From: Streptomyces sp. V4I2
GTDB lineage: Bacteria > Actinomycetota > Actinomycetes > Streptomycetales > Streptomycetaceae
DNA length: 64,000 nucleotides
Assembly: GCF_030817655.1 (NCBI RefSeq)
Contig: NZ_JAUSZM010000003.1
Location: 6,076,001 to 6,140,000, forward strand
Direction of reading: 5' to 3'
In this document: positions 22,793 to 31,533 of the stretch, in pieces
Position numbering within the stretch: position 1 is the stretch's first letter
How the letters are laid out: every line of letters starts with the position of its first letter
Program-made: the position numbers and the translations under genes
The notes under the pieces: model-generated
What the model was told of the DNA's origin: nothing
The model's input: only the letters and a program-made list of their open reading frames with translations
The model's database searches: none

Positions 22793-23757
22793 GCCGCTTC
22801 TCCTTCCCTGCGCAGCCTGTGCACATAGAGCCCGCCCGCGAGCAGGGGGACGAGCAGCAGGAGCAGGCCGGCCGCGGCGCCCTCGCCGAAGCGGAAGAAC
22901 CTGAAGAAGATCTCGTAGACGTAGAGCGACAGGACGCTGGTGGCGTCGACGGGACCGCCGCCCGTCATCACGAAGATGATGTCGAAGACCTTGAAGGTGT
23001 AGACGAGCCCGAGCAGCAGCACGGTCACCGACACGGGCCGCATCAGTGGCAGGGTGATCCAGCGGAAGCGCTGCCAGACGCTCGCGCCGTCGATGGCGGC
23101 GGCCTCGTGGAGTTCCGGGTCGATGGTGTGCAGCCCGACCAGGAGCAGCAGCATGTTGAAGGGCACGCCGACCCAGACATTGGCGAAGACGACCCCGGCC
23201 AGCGAGGTGCTCGGGTCGGTGAGCCAGTCGTGGGACAGGGCGCCCAGCCCCGTCGCGCGCAACAGGGCGTTGTAGGCGCCCGATTCACCGTCGAGCATCC
23301 AGCGGAAGAGGGTGCCGCTGACGACCGGGGGCAGCAGCCAGGCCACCAGCAGCAGCGACCGCAGCAGCCCGTTCAGCGGGAACGGCCGGGCGAACAGCAG
23401 GGCCAGGGCGAAGCCGATGACGAACTGGAACAGCAGCGACGCCAGGGTGAAGACGATCGAGAGGCGTACGGCGTGCCAGAAGTCCGGGTCGGCCACGGTG
23501 GCCCGGTAGTTGGCGAGGCCGTTGAAGCGTGAGGCGCCGCCGAGCAGAGTGCCCAGGTCGACGTCGTGCACGGACGTCCACACGTTGTAGAGCAGGGGGT
23601 ACGCCAGGAAGAGCCCGAGGAAGGCGAGGCCGGGGAGGGAGAACAGGTACCCGGCTCGGCGGCGGCGGGAGGAAGGTGAAGAAGGGTGACGCCTCGTGTG
23701 ACGCCCCCCTTGGCGCTTCCCGTGGTGCTTCCCCACCGGTGGGCGGCGCCTCCTCAC
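22789..23757 (-). CDS. Sugar ABC transporter permease, MalF family
   Basis: The 322-residue protein has an Arg-rich cytoplasmic N-terminus, then six hydrophobic spans beginning AGYLFSLPGLAFLGLFLAYP, and the EAA loop HEAAAIDGASVWQRFRWITL. It forms the heterodimeric channel with the MalG-type protein. The GTG start overlaps the binding protein stop (GTGA); a second GTG eight codons on is possible. Confidence 0.9.
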   Translation of the reverse strand: MRRRRPPVGKHHGKRQGGRHTRRHPSSPSSRRRRAGYLFSLPGLAFLGLFLAYPLLYNVWTSVHDVDLGTLLGGASRFNGLANYRATVADPDFWHAVRLSIVFTLASLLFQFVIGFALALLFARPFPLNGLLRSLLLVAWLLPPVVSGTLFRWMLDGESGAYNALLRATGLGALSHDWLTDPSTSLAGVVFANVWVGVPFNMLLLLVGLHTIDPELHEAAAIDGASVWQRFRWITLPLMRPVSVTVLLLGLVYTFKVFDIIFVMTGGGPVDATSVLSLYVYEIFFRFFRFGEGAAAGLLLLLVPLLAGGLYVHRLRREGEAA

Positions 23758-25001
23758 TGGCTCCCCAGCGCCTTGTCGATCTTGACGGCCGCGGACTTCG
23801 CCGCAGCCGTGGGCGCGGCGGAGTCGGTGAGTACGGCCTGTTCGGCCACGGCGACGGCCTGCGAGGCGTCGGCGTAGTGCGGCCCGTACTGACGCGGACG
23901 GGCGACGGACAGCTGGCTGAGGAAGAGCCTGAGGGCCGGGTCGGACGCCCAGGTGCCCGTGTCCGCCAGGTCCTTGCGGGCGGGAAGGTTGCCGAGCGCC
24001 ACCAGGTACGGCACCAGGACCGACGGACGCTGCGTGTACTCCAGGACCTCCCAGGCCTTGTCCTGGTGCTTGCTGCTCTCCATCACGACCCAGTTCTCAC
24101 CGCCCAGGCAGGTGGCGGACGTCCGGTCACGGGGCAGGGCGACGACCTCCCACTCCAGGTCGGCCTGCTTGAGGGAGGGCAGCTGCCAGGGGCCGTTGAT
24201 CTGCATCGCGGCGCGCTGGTTGACGAAGCGGGTGTTGACGTCCTGCTGCGTCCAGCCCACGCACTGCTCGGACAGCGAGCCCTTGGCGACGAGGTCGTCG
24301 AGGAAGGACAGCGCGGTCGCGCCGTCCGTGGCGAAGGTGTCCAGGTCGCCGCCGGCCTGCCACAGGAACGGCAGGAACTGGAAGACGCCCTCCTCCGTCC
24401 TGATCGCGCTCATCGCCAGGCCGTACCGGTCCCCACGGGTCAGCTTCTGCGCCGCGTCGGCCAGCTCGTCCCACGTGGTCGGCGGCTTCACTCCCGCGGA
24501 GTCGAGCATCCTGGTGTTGCAGTACAGGGCGAGGCAGTTGCTGTTGTTGGGGATCCCCAGCGTCTTCCCGTCGACCTGGCAGCCGGCCCAGGGGCCTTCG
24601 TAGTACGTGCCCGACTGGCCCCACTCCTCGACCCGGCCGGTGAGATCGGCCAGCAGCCCGCTGCCGCCGAGTGAGTTCATGGCGACGTTGTCGACGATGG
24701 CGATGTCCGGGAGGTCACCGGAGACCGCGCCCAGGGTGATCTGACGGTCGAGGTCCGCGAAGGGGAACGTCCGGCGCTCGATCCTCACGTCCGGGACGTT
24801 GGACTCGATGTCCTTGACCAGCCGTGCGAAGGCGGGCTGGAAGTTGTCCAGGGTGAAGTAGTCCCACCAGGTGAGGGTGACCGTCCCGCCGCCGCTCTGC
24901 CCACCCGAGCCACAGGACGTCAGGACGGACCCGAGGCCGAGGGCGGCGGCTCCCGCTCCGGCGGCGCGCAGGAAACCGCGGCGGTCGACGGCGTACGACA
25001 T
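23754..25001 (-). CDS. Extracellular sugar-binding lipoprotein
   Basis: The 415-residue protein begins MSYAVDRRGFLRAAGAGAAA and has LTSC at the end of the hydrophobic stretch, so it is exported by the twin-arginine route and lipid-anchored outside the membrane. The mature part is a family 1 solute-binding protein (WWDYFTL opening, GVKPPTTWDELADAAQKL and NGPWQLP segments). It delivers an unidentified sugar to the permeases encoded downstream. The start has GGGAGC upstream, and the gene is 17 bp after the LacI-like gene. Confidence 0.9.
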   Translation of the reverse strand: MSYAVDRRGFLRAAGAGAAALGLGSVLTSCGSGGQSGGGTVTLTWWDYFTLDNFQPAFARLVKDIESNVPDVRIERRTFPFADLDRQITLGAVSGDLPDIAIVDNVAMNSLGGSGLLADLTGRVEEWGQSGTYYEGPWAGCQVDGKTLGIPNNSNCLALYCNTRMLDSAGVKPPTTWDELADAAQKLTRGDRYGLAMSAIRTEEGVFQFLPFLWQAGGDLDTFATDGATALSFLDDLVAKGSLSEQCVGWTQQDVNTRFVNQRAAMQINGPWQLPSLKQADLEWEVVALPRDRTSATCLGGENWVVMESSKHQDKAWEVLEYTQRPSVLVPYLVALGNLPARKDLADTGTWASDPALRLFLSQLSVARPRQYGPHYADASQAVAVAEQAVLTDSAAPTAAAKSAAVKIDKALGSQ

Positions 25002-25018
25002 GCTCTGCTCCCAGGGTG

Positions 25019-26191
25019 TCAGAAGTCGGAATCCGGCAGATCAGGGAAAGCGTCCAGGTCAGGAAAAGCGTCGATGTCCGGGAACTCCCGATCGGGCTCC
25101 GAACCGGGCACCGGTCGGCAGGGACCGGTGCTGGCCCGCAGGGAGATCAGGGGTTTCAGCAGGACGTGCCGGGGAGGTGAGTCCGGTGAGGTAAGGCGTC
25201 GCATCATCAGGTCGACGGCCACCCGGCTCATCTCCTTGGCGGGGATCTCCGCCGCGGTGAGCTGCGGATCCACCTGCTCCGCCCAGCGCCCGGCCGCCAC
25301 GCCGACGACCGAGAAGTCGCGCGGCACGGCGCGGCCGTGTCGCGTCAGCCCGCGGTACAGGCCCACCAGGGCCGCCTCGTTCATGGTGACCAGCGAGGTG
25401 GTCGCCGGATCGTCCAGCAGGATCTGCTCCAGGACCGCCTCCCCGGCGGCGACGTCGTCGTCGCAGAGATACGCACGGGGGGTCAGGACCTGCTCCGCCA
25501 TGGCCTTGGTGTAGCCCTCGAGTCCGAGGTGCGCGAAGCCGTAGCCGCTCTGGAAGAGATCTTCGGACCGGTTGACGAAGGCGATCCGGCGGTGGCCCAG
25601 ATCGGCCAGGTGGTACACGCAGCCGCGCGCCAGCCCCGCGAAGTCCAGATCGACCCAGCCGGTCTCCTCCGCCCGGCTGTTCCTCCCGATGGTGACGAAG
25701 GGGAAGCCGGTCCTGGCGAGGTGCTCGACCCGGTCGTCCTCCAGCAGGATCTCCATGACGATCACGCCGTCCACTCGCCGCCCGTCGATCATCCGTCGGA
25801 AGGACGGGTCGCTCGCCCGGTCGGCGGGGGAGAGGAGAAGGTCGTAGTCGTATGCGGTGGCGGCCTCGGCCACTCCGCCGATGAAGGTGAGCTGCCCCCC
25901 GGTGTAGTCGTGATGGCGTCCTGCCGGGGGATAGACGAGACCGAGGGTGCGTGTGCCGCTTTCTGCGGGGGTCGTCCCTGCCCTCGTGCGTGCGCTGTGT
26001 TCCGTCGGGGTCTTCGCCCCCGTGCGTGCTCCGCCTTCCTCCGCGACCCCCGCCCTCGCCCCCACGCGCGTGGCGCCCTCCTTCGCGCCCCCCGCCCCTG
26101 CCCCCGCGCGGGTGCCGCCCTCCGCCGGAACCCCCGCCCTCGTGGGCGGGGCGGCTCCGGCGGCGCTGGGATTCTGCGTCGGTCTCGTCAT
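25019..26191 (-). CDS. LacI-family sugar-responsive protein lacking a visible HTH domain
   Basis: From about residue 75 the product is a normal LacI-type ligand-binding domain (TLGLVYPPAGRHHDYTGGQL, IDGRRVDGVIVM, PFVTIGRNS, DFSVVGVA, MSRVAVDLMMRRL). The first 70 residues should be a helix-turn-helix plus hinge, but read MTRPTQNPSAAGAAPPTRAG followed by a Gly/Ala/Arg/Thr low-complexity stretch. The ATG at 26191 is two bases after the phosphatase stop. It would be expected to control the sugar transporter, yet without the HTH it may not bind DNA, or it may act through a partner. The C-terminal tail is Asp/Phe/Pro-rich. Confidence 0.75.
   Translation of the reverse strand: MTRPTQNPSAAGAAPPTRAGVPAEGGTRAGAGAGGAKEGATRVGARAGVAEEGGARTGAKTPTEHSARTRAGTTPAESGTRTLGLVYPPAGRHHDYTGGQLTFIGGVAEAATAYDYDLLLSPADRASDPSFRRMIDGRRVDGVIVMEILLEDDRVEHLARTGFPFVTIGRNSRAEETGWVDLDFAGLARGCVYHLADLGHRRIAFVNRSEDLFQSGYGFAHLGLEGYTKAMAEQVLTPRAYLCDDDVAAGEAVLEQILLDDPATTSLVTMNEAALVGLYRGLTRHGRAVPRDFSVVGVAAGRWAEQVDPQLTAAEIPAKEMSRVAVDLMMRRLTSPDSPPRHVLLKPLISLRASTGPCRPVPGSEPDREFPDIDAFPDLDAFPDLPDSDF
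25960..26160. repeat. Degenerate GC-rich repeat encoding the LacI-like N-terminal linker
   Basis: Minus-strand translation shows repeating blocks such as GGTRAGAGAGGAKEGATRVG and EGGARTGAKT; the DNA has recurring CCCCCGCCC and GCGCG blocks. Repeat expansion in this position could explain the loss of the DNA-binding domain. Confidence 0.5.
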
Positions 26192-26193
26192 CT

Positions 26194-28551
26194 TCAGCTG
26201 ACCGGCAGGGGTTGTTCGGCCCAGATGGTCTTGCCGGTCGGGGTCTGGCGGGTGCCCCAGCCCTGGGTGAGCTGGGCGACCATGTGCAGCCCGCGTCCGC
26301 CCTCGTCGTAGGTACGGGCGCGGCGCAGGTGCGGCGCGGTACTGCTGGCGTCGGAGACCTCGCAGATCAGCGTTCGGTCGCGGATCAGCCGTAGGCCGAT
26401 CGGGACCGCCCCGTACCGGATGGCGTTGGTGACCAGCTCGCTCACCACGAGTTCGGTGACGAACGCCGCTTCCTGAAGCCCCCAGAGGGCCAGCTGGCGG
26501 GAGGCCTGGGCGCGGGCGTCCGCGACGATCGCCGGGTCGGACGGCAGGGACCAGGCGGCGACCTGGTCGGTGTGCAGGGCGCGGGTGCGGGCGAGGAGCA
26601 GGGCCACGTCGTCGTCGGGGCTGTCGGGGAGGAGCGCCTTGAGTACCGCGTCGCAGGTGACCTCCAGCGAGGGGGTGGGGGAGCCGAGGGACTCGCACAG
26701 CCGGTCGAGGCCGAGGCCGATGTCGTGGTCGCGGGCCTCGATCAGGCCGTCGGTGTAGAAGGCGAGCAGGGTGCCCTCGGGCAGTTCCAGTTCGGTGGCC
26801 TCGAAGGGCAGGCCGCCGACGCCCAGGAGCGGCCCGGGGGAGAGCTTGACCACGCTGACCGTGCCGTCGGGATAGAGCACGACGGGCGGGGGGTGGCCGG
26901 CGCTGGCGAGGGTGCAGACGCGGGAGACCGGGTCGTAGACGGCGTACAGACAGGTGGCGCCGATCTCGCCGGCCGACGGCATCTCCTCGGGGATGCTCTC
27001 GTCGTCGTAGGTGAGATGGGTGACCAGGTCGTCGAGGTGGGTGAGGAGTTCGTCCGGGGGCAGGTCGACGTCGGCGAGGGTGCGCACCGCCGTGCGGAGC
27101 CGTCCCATGGTGGCGGAGGCGTGCAGGCCGTGTCCGACCACGTCGCCGACGACCAGGGCGACCCGGGTGCCGGACAGGGGAACCACGTCGAACCAGTCGC
27201 CGCCCACGCCGGCCCCCGTACCGGCCGGCAGATAGCGGTACGCGACCTCGACGGCCGCCTGTCGGGGCAGGCCGTGGGGCAGCAGGCTGCGCTGGAGGGC
27301 GAGGGCGTTGGCGTGCTCCCGGGTGTAGCGGCGGGCGTTGTCGATGCCGACCGCCGCCCGGCCCGCGAGTTCCTCGGCGAGGAGCAGATCGTCCTGCTCG
27401 AAGGCGTCCGAGGAACTGCCCCGGGCGAAGACCGCCACGCCGAGCGTGATCCCGCGGGCCAGCAGCGGGACCGCCATGATCGAGTGGAAGCCGTACGCCC
27501 GCACGCTGGCGCTTCTGGCCTCGTGCCGGGTGATCCACTGGACGAAGTCGGGGTCGTCGGTCCCGCTGAGCACGGGGCGGCCGGTCGCCAGGCAGCGGGC
27601 GGGGGGCGAGAAGGCGGGGTAGGTGTCGACGTGGCCGAGGTGCACGGCGGCCTCGGGCACTCCCTCGGCGGCGGACTGGTGGGCGACCCGGCGCAGCACC
27701 ACGGCCGCGTCGACCGGGCCCGGGACCGGCTCCTCCCCTCGGGTCACGGAGTCCAGAAGGTCCACGCTGACGAAGTCGGCGAGCCGGGGTACGGCCAGAT
27801 CGGCGAGTTCCTGGGCGGTGCGCTCCACGTTCAGGGTGGTGCCGATACAGGCGCCCGCCTCGTTCAGCAGGGCCAGCCTCTGCCGGGCCCAGTGCTGGTC
27901 GCTGCTGTCGAACGCCGCGGTGCCGACCCCGCACACCCGGCCGGTGGAGGGGTCCCTGACGGGCCACATCTCGATGATCCAGGCGTGCTGGCGGGAGGAG
28001 GACGTGCCCGGTGCGAAGCGCTCGTAGCGCATCGGCTCCGCGTCCTGGGCCACCTGGTCGACGAACCGCAAAAATCCCTCGTCGGCGCCCTCCCCGTCGA
28101 GGACGTCCGGGTAGGGCGAGCCGGTGTCCGCCGACGCCACGGTGTTCGGCCGCCAGTGGCGCGAGCGTGTGGTGAAAGTGGACATGGCAACAGAGGACTG
28201 GGCGCACGCCCACTCCACCATCCTGCGGTCGTATCCCGGCTCGGAGGTGTCCGCGGTGGCGGTCACGACGAACCCCTGGGCCTTCTCGTCGCCGTCCAGC
28301 GAGGGGTAGGAGTGCAGGGCCAGCTCGACGCGACGGCCGTCCTGGTGACGGAAGGCCGCCGTGCCGCTCCACTCCCGCGAGTCGGTCCGGGTGAACCCGG
28401 CCGGGCGGGAGCCTTCCACGGCGAGCAGGCCGGCCGCGGAGTGCCCGACCACGTCCGAGGCGCGGTAGCCCAGCAGCCGCCGAGCTCCCTCGCTCCAGCC
28501 CGTGACGGTGCCTCGGGGGCTGATGGTGGCCGTGGCGGCTCCGGTGTCCAT
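26194..28551 (-). CDS. PAS/GAF SpoIIE-type PP2C phosphatase with C-terminal HATPase
   Basis: The 785-residue protein has a PAS domain (residues 1-110, GWSEGARRLLGYRASDVVGH), a second PAS-like region, a GAF domain near 250-400 (AEELAGRAAVGIDNARRYTR), a SpoIIE PP2C phosphatase core (VEVAYRYLPAGTGAGVGGDW, VALVVGDVVGHGL, FYTDGLIEARD) and an anti-sigma-factor-like HATPase at the C-terminus (ELVTNAIRYG, GGRGLHMV). Such proteins dephosphorylate anti-anti-sigma factors and also carry a kinase-like module, linking a sensed signal to alternative sigma factors. Its stop is two bases before the LacI-like start, so it leads the sugar transport operon. Confidence 0.88.
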   Translation of the reverse strand: MDTGAATATISPRGTVTGWSEGARRLLGYRASDVVGHSAAGLLAVEGSRPAGFTRTDSREWSGTAAFRHQDGRRVELALHSYPSLDGDEKAQGFVVTATADTSEPGYDRRMVEWACAQSSVAMSTFTTRSRHWRPNTVASADTGSPYPDVLDGEGADEGFLRFVDQVAQDAEPMRYERFAPGTSSSRQHAWIIEMWPVRDPSTGRVCGVGTAAFDSSDQHWARQRLALLNEAGACIGTTLNVERTAQELADLAVPRLADFVSVDLLDSVTRGEEPVPGPVDAAVVLRRVAHQSAAEGVPEAAVHLGHVDTYPAFSPPARCLATGRPVLSGTDDPDFVQWITRHEARSASVRAYGFHSIMAVPLLARGITLGVAVFARGSSSDAFEQDDLLLAEELAGRAAVGIDNARRYTREHANALALQRSLLPHGLPRQAAVEVAYRYLPAGTGAGVGGDWFDVVPLSGTRVALVVGDVVGHGLHASATMGRLRTAVRTLADVDLPPDELLTHLDDLVTHLTYDDESIPEEMPSAGEIGATCLYAVYDPVSRVCTLASAGHPPPVVLYPDGTVSVVKLSPGPLLGVGGLPFEATELELPEGTLLAFYTDGLIEARDHDIGLGLDRLCESLGSPTPSLEVTCDAVLKALLPDSPDDDVALLLARTRALHTDQVAAWSLPSDPAIVADARAQASRQLALWGLQEAAFVTELVVSELVTNAIRYGAVPIGLRLIRDRTLICEVSDASSTAPHLRRARTYDEGGRGLHMVAQLTQGWGTRQTPTGKTIWAEQPLPVS

Positions 28552-28787
28552 CCTTGCTCAATTCGTGCCGGGCGTGTCACTCATAGTCTTCAGCGTGCCC
28601 GTCGCACCAGAAACGGACAAGTCGGACTTGGTCGAGTGGGTTGCGGTGCCGTCCGGCGATGTCGTCGTCATCGCCCGATGTTTGTCATCGCCCGACTGTT
28701 GTCATTGCCGGACTTGTACTTAGGGAGTCCTTACAGTGAACGGCTAGCATCGCGAGCGCGATAGCCGGCCGGGATTGGGGTGAGAAC
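28552..28787. promoter_or_regulatory. Divergent intergenic region between phosphatase and glycosyltransferase
   Basis: The region holds three loose copies of GTCATCGCCCGA-like sequence (about 28666-28712) and a TAGCAT candidate -10 at about 28744 pointing toward the glycosyltransferase. No regulator can be assigned. Confidence 0.3.
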
Positions 28788-29681
28788 GTGCGGGAACCGA
28801 GGATCGGTGTCGCCGTGGTGACCATGGGGAACCGGCCGGCGGAAGTCGACGCGCTGCTGGAGTCCGTGGCCAAGCAGGACCTGGCCCCCCGGCGCATCGT
28901 GATCGTCGGCAACGGCTGCCGGCTGCCCGAGTTCGCCGCGCGGCTGTCGCTGCCCGGCGAGGTCACCACCATCGACGTCGAGGAGAACCTCGGCTGCCCC
29001 GGCGGGCGGAACGTGGCGCTGGCCCGGCTGCGGGAGTTCGGGGACGTCGACGTCGTGGTCGAGCTGGACGACGACGGGCTCCTCGTCGACGCCGATGTGC
29101 TGCGCCGCGTGGCGGAGCTGTTCGCCGCCGACCCGCGCCTGGGCATCGTCGGCTTCCGCATCGCCGACGAGCTCGGGGAGACGCAGCAGCGGCACGTCCC
29201 CCGCGTCGGCTCCGCCGATCCGATGCGCGGCGGGTACGTCACCGGGTTCCTCGGCGGCGGACACGCCTTCCGTATGACGATGCTCGGCGAGATCGGGGAC
29301 TGGCCCGCCGAGTTCTTCTTCGCCCACGAGGAGACCGACCTGGCCTGGCGGGCCGCCGACGGCGGCTGGCGGATCCTGTACGCGCCCGAGCTGCTGCTCC
29401 AGCACCCGAAGACCTCGCCCGCCCGGCACGCCATCTACTACCGGGTGAACGCCCGCAACCGGGTCTGGCTGGTCCGCCGCCGGCTGCCCCTCGCGCTGAT
29501 TCCCCTGCACCTGGGCGTGTGGACGCTGCTCACGCTGCTGCGGGTACGGTCGGCGGCCGGATTGCGCGCGTGGTTCGGCGGATTCGTCGAAGGCGTACGG
29601 GAGCCTGCCGGTGAGCGGCGCCCGATGCGCTGGCGGACCGTCTGGCGGCTCAGCCGACTGGGGCGTCCGCCGGTCATCTGA
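28788..29681 (+). CDS. Glycosyltransferase family 2
   Basis: The 297-residue protein has the GT-A fold signature: VAVVTMGNRPAEVDALLESV, the ENLGCPGGRN loop, the acidic DDDG motif in VVELDDDGLLVDAD, and an ED-type motif in HEETDLAWRAADGG. These inverting enzymes transfer sugars from nucleotide-sugar donors; acceptor unknown. There is no signal peptide, but the C-terminal LIPLHLGVWTLLTLLRV could be a membrane-proximal helix. The GTG start follows GGGGTGAG. The stop lies 13 bp from the end of the convergent polymerase gene. Confidence 0.88.
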   Translation: MREPRIGVAVVTMGNRPAEVDALLESVAKQDLAPRRIVIVGNGCRLPEFAARLSLPGEVTTIDVEENLGCPGGRNVALARLREFGDVDVVVELDDDGLLVDADVLRRVAELFAADPRLGIVGFRIADELGETQQRHVPRVGSADPMRGGYVTGFLGGGHAFRMTMLGEIGDWPAEFFFAHEETDLAWRAADGGWRILYAPELLLQHPKTSPARHAIYYRVNARNRVWLVRRRLPLALIPLHLGVWTLLTLLRVRSAAGLRAWFGGFVEGVREPAGERRPMRWRTVWRLSRLGRPPVI

Positions 29682-29694
29682 CAAGGAGGGGGAC

Positions 29695-31380
29695 TCACTT
29701 CGCGTCCGCATAACACTCCACCACCGCCGTGCTGAACGGAAACCGCACCGGCGTCTCCCCGAACGTCAGCCGGCCCGCCAGCTCCGCCGCCTCCCGGATC
29801 GCGGCCACGACCGCCTCGGCCTCCTCCTCGGGACAGTGCACGATCACCTCGTCGTGCTGGAAGAACACCAGTTCGGCCGCCATGTTGGCGCAGGACTGCC
29901 GCAGTGCGGCGAGCAGCAGTAACGTCCAGTCGGCGGCGCTGCCCTGGACGACGAAGTTGCGGGCGAAGCGGCCGCGGGCGCGGGCGTCGGTGGAGGCGTA
30001 CCCGGGCACCCACTGCCGGTCCCCGGACTCGTCCTCCGCGGCGGGGATGCCCGCCTCCTCGGAGGCGTCGTCGCCCGTCCCGGCCGCCGGTGGGCAGGTC
30101 CGGCCGAGCCAGGTCCGTACGAGCCGACCCTCCTCGCCCGCGCGGGCCGCGTCGTCGACGTAGGCCACCGCGCGCGGGAAGCGGCGTCTGAGCGCCGCGA
30201 GGTTCTTGAGCCCGTCGCCGGAGGTCTGGCCGTAGACCGCGCCGAGCACGGCGAGTTTGGCCTGGGCGCGGTCGCCGGAGAAGGCGCGGTCGGAGACGGA
30301 CTGGTACAGGTCGGTCTCCCGGCCGGCCACCTCCATCAGCCCGGGGTCGCGGGAGATCGCCGCGAGGACGCGCGGCTCCATCTGGTCGGCGTCGGCGACG
30401 ACGAGCCGCCAGCCGGGATCGGCCACCACGGCCCGACGGATGACCTTGGGGATCTGCAGCGCGCCTCCCCCGTTGGTCACCCAGCGGCCGGTGACGGTCC
30501 CGCCCGCCTGGAACTCCGGCCGGAAGCGGCCCTCGCGCACCCAGTCCTGCAGCCAGGACCAGCCGTGCGCGACCCAGATGCGGTACAGCTTCTTGTACTC
30601 GACGAGCGGCTTCACGGCCGGATGGTCTACCGACTCCAGCTCCCAGCGCCGCGTCGACTTCACCTTGATCCCGGCCTGCGCGAACGCCTTGACCACGTCG
30701 GCGGGCAGGTCGGGGCGGACCCGGCGGCCGAAGGCGGCGGACACCTCGTCGGCGAGTTCGGCCAGGCGCCGGGGCTCACCACCGCCCGCGTACCGCTCGC
30801 CGAGCAGTTCGTGCAGCACCCGGCGGTGGACGTCGGCGCTCCACGGCAGTCCGGACCGGTTCATCTCGGCGGCCACCAGCATCCCCGCCGACTCGGCCGC
30901 CGTCAGCAGCCGCATCCGGTCCGGGTGCGCGGTGGCCTCGTGCCGACGCTGCTGCTCGGCGTACACCTCGACCAGGTCCGTCAGCGGCAGGTGCACGGAC
31001 TGCGGCTCGAACAGGGGCGACTGCGAGCCCGGTTCGGCGGACCGCTGCGGCGGATCCGGCGGTACGGGGCCGCCGCGCAGCCGGGCCAGGGCGGCGGCCG
31101 CCGAACGCGGCTCGCCGGAGCGCCCCTCGTGGCCCAGCAGCAGCGTTTCCGCGTCCTCGACGTCGTAGCACCGCTCCACTCGCACCCCCGTGGCGAGCAG
31201 ACGCGGGTACGTCTCGGCCGTGGACCGCCACACCCAGCGCGTGACGTCCGGCAGGCCCCGTACCGCCTCGGCGGGGTCCGGCGCCCGCCGCACCGGCCCG
31301 GCGAGCAGCCCGCCGGGGCCGAGGGGGGCGAACTCCACGCCACCGTCCTCGGCCGGAGCGAGAGCCCACCGGTCGGTCAT
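29695..31380 (-). CDS. Family A DNA polymerase with inactive or divergent exonuclease domain
   Basis: The 561-residue protein is a short PolI-like enzyme found in actinobacteria as a bifunctional 3'-5' exonuclease/polymerase. The polymerase motifs are clear: TVTGRWVTNGGGALQIPKV (template binding), VVADADQMEPRVLA (motif A, Asp plus Glu), AKLAVLGAVYGQTSGDGL (motif B region) and FFQHDEVIVHCP (motif C). The N-terminal third is poorly conserved and lacks the obvious exonuclease DxE triad. It lacks a 5' nuclease domain. It probably acts in repair rather than in replication. Confidence 0.85.
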   Translation of the reverse strand: MTDRWALAPAEDGGVEFAPLGPGGLLAGPVRRAPDPAEAVRGLPDVTRWVWRSTAETYPRLLATGVRVERCYDVEDAETLLLGHEGRSGEPRSAAAALARLRGGPVPPDPPQRSAEPGSQSPLFEPQSVHLPLTDLVEVYAEQQRRHEATAHPDRMRLLTAAESAGMLVAAEMNRSGLPWSADVHRRVLHELLGERYAGGGEPRRLAELADEVSAAFGRRVRPDLPADVVKAFAQAGIKVKSTRRWELESVDHPAVKPLVEYKKLYRIWVAHGWSWLQDWVREGRFRPEFQAGGTVTGRWVTNGGGALQIPKVIRRAVVADPGWRLVVADADQMEPRVLAAISRDPGLMEVAGRETDLYQSVSDRAFSGDRAQAKLAVLGAVYGQTSGDGLKNLAALRRRFPRAVAYVDDAARAGEEGRLVRTWLGRTCPPAAGTGDDASEEAGIPAAEDESGDRQWVPGYASTDARARGRFARNFVVQGSAADWTLLLLAALRQSCANMAAELVFFQHDEVIVHCPEEEAEAVVAAIREAAELAGRLTFGETPVRFPFSTAVVECYADAK

Positions 31381-31417
31381 GCTGCGAGTGTGGCAGGAGG
31401 GTCTGACAACGGCCTCT

Positions 31418-31533
31418 GACCTGCTCCGGCCTGATTGGCCTGCTCAGTCCTGCTCCGGCCCGACCGGCCCTCTCCGGCCTGACCGGCCTGCTCAGTCCTG
31501 ACCGGCCTGCTCCGACCTGTTCAGTCCTGTTCG
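31418..31533. repeat. Imperfect CTGCTCCGGCCTGACCGGC tandem repeats
   Basis: About five degenerate copies of a 19-20 bp pyrimidine-rich unit (CTCCGGCCTGACCGGC core alternating with CTGCTCAGTCCTG) lie between the polymerase start and the end of the Clp-N gene. The last copy overlaps the 3' end of the Clp-N gene. The array looks like slippage-generated DNA. Confidence 0.7.

Noticed and set aside
20853..22826. A long minus-strand frame spanning the gene-free stretch and the permease
   Set aside because: It is compositionally shadow-like and shows no family similarity; the permease is in another frame.
25019..28561. A 1,180-codon open frame running through both the LacI-like and phosphatase genes on the minus strand
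   Set aside because: The LacI-like protein occupies its end, but the first two thirds are Arg/Pro-rich out-of-frame sequence of the phosphatase gene, which has clear domains in another frame.
28552..28787. tRNA or small RNA gene in the intergenic region
   Set aside because: No cloverleaf, no T-loop sequence GGTTCGAATCC and no terminator hairpin were found.
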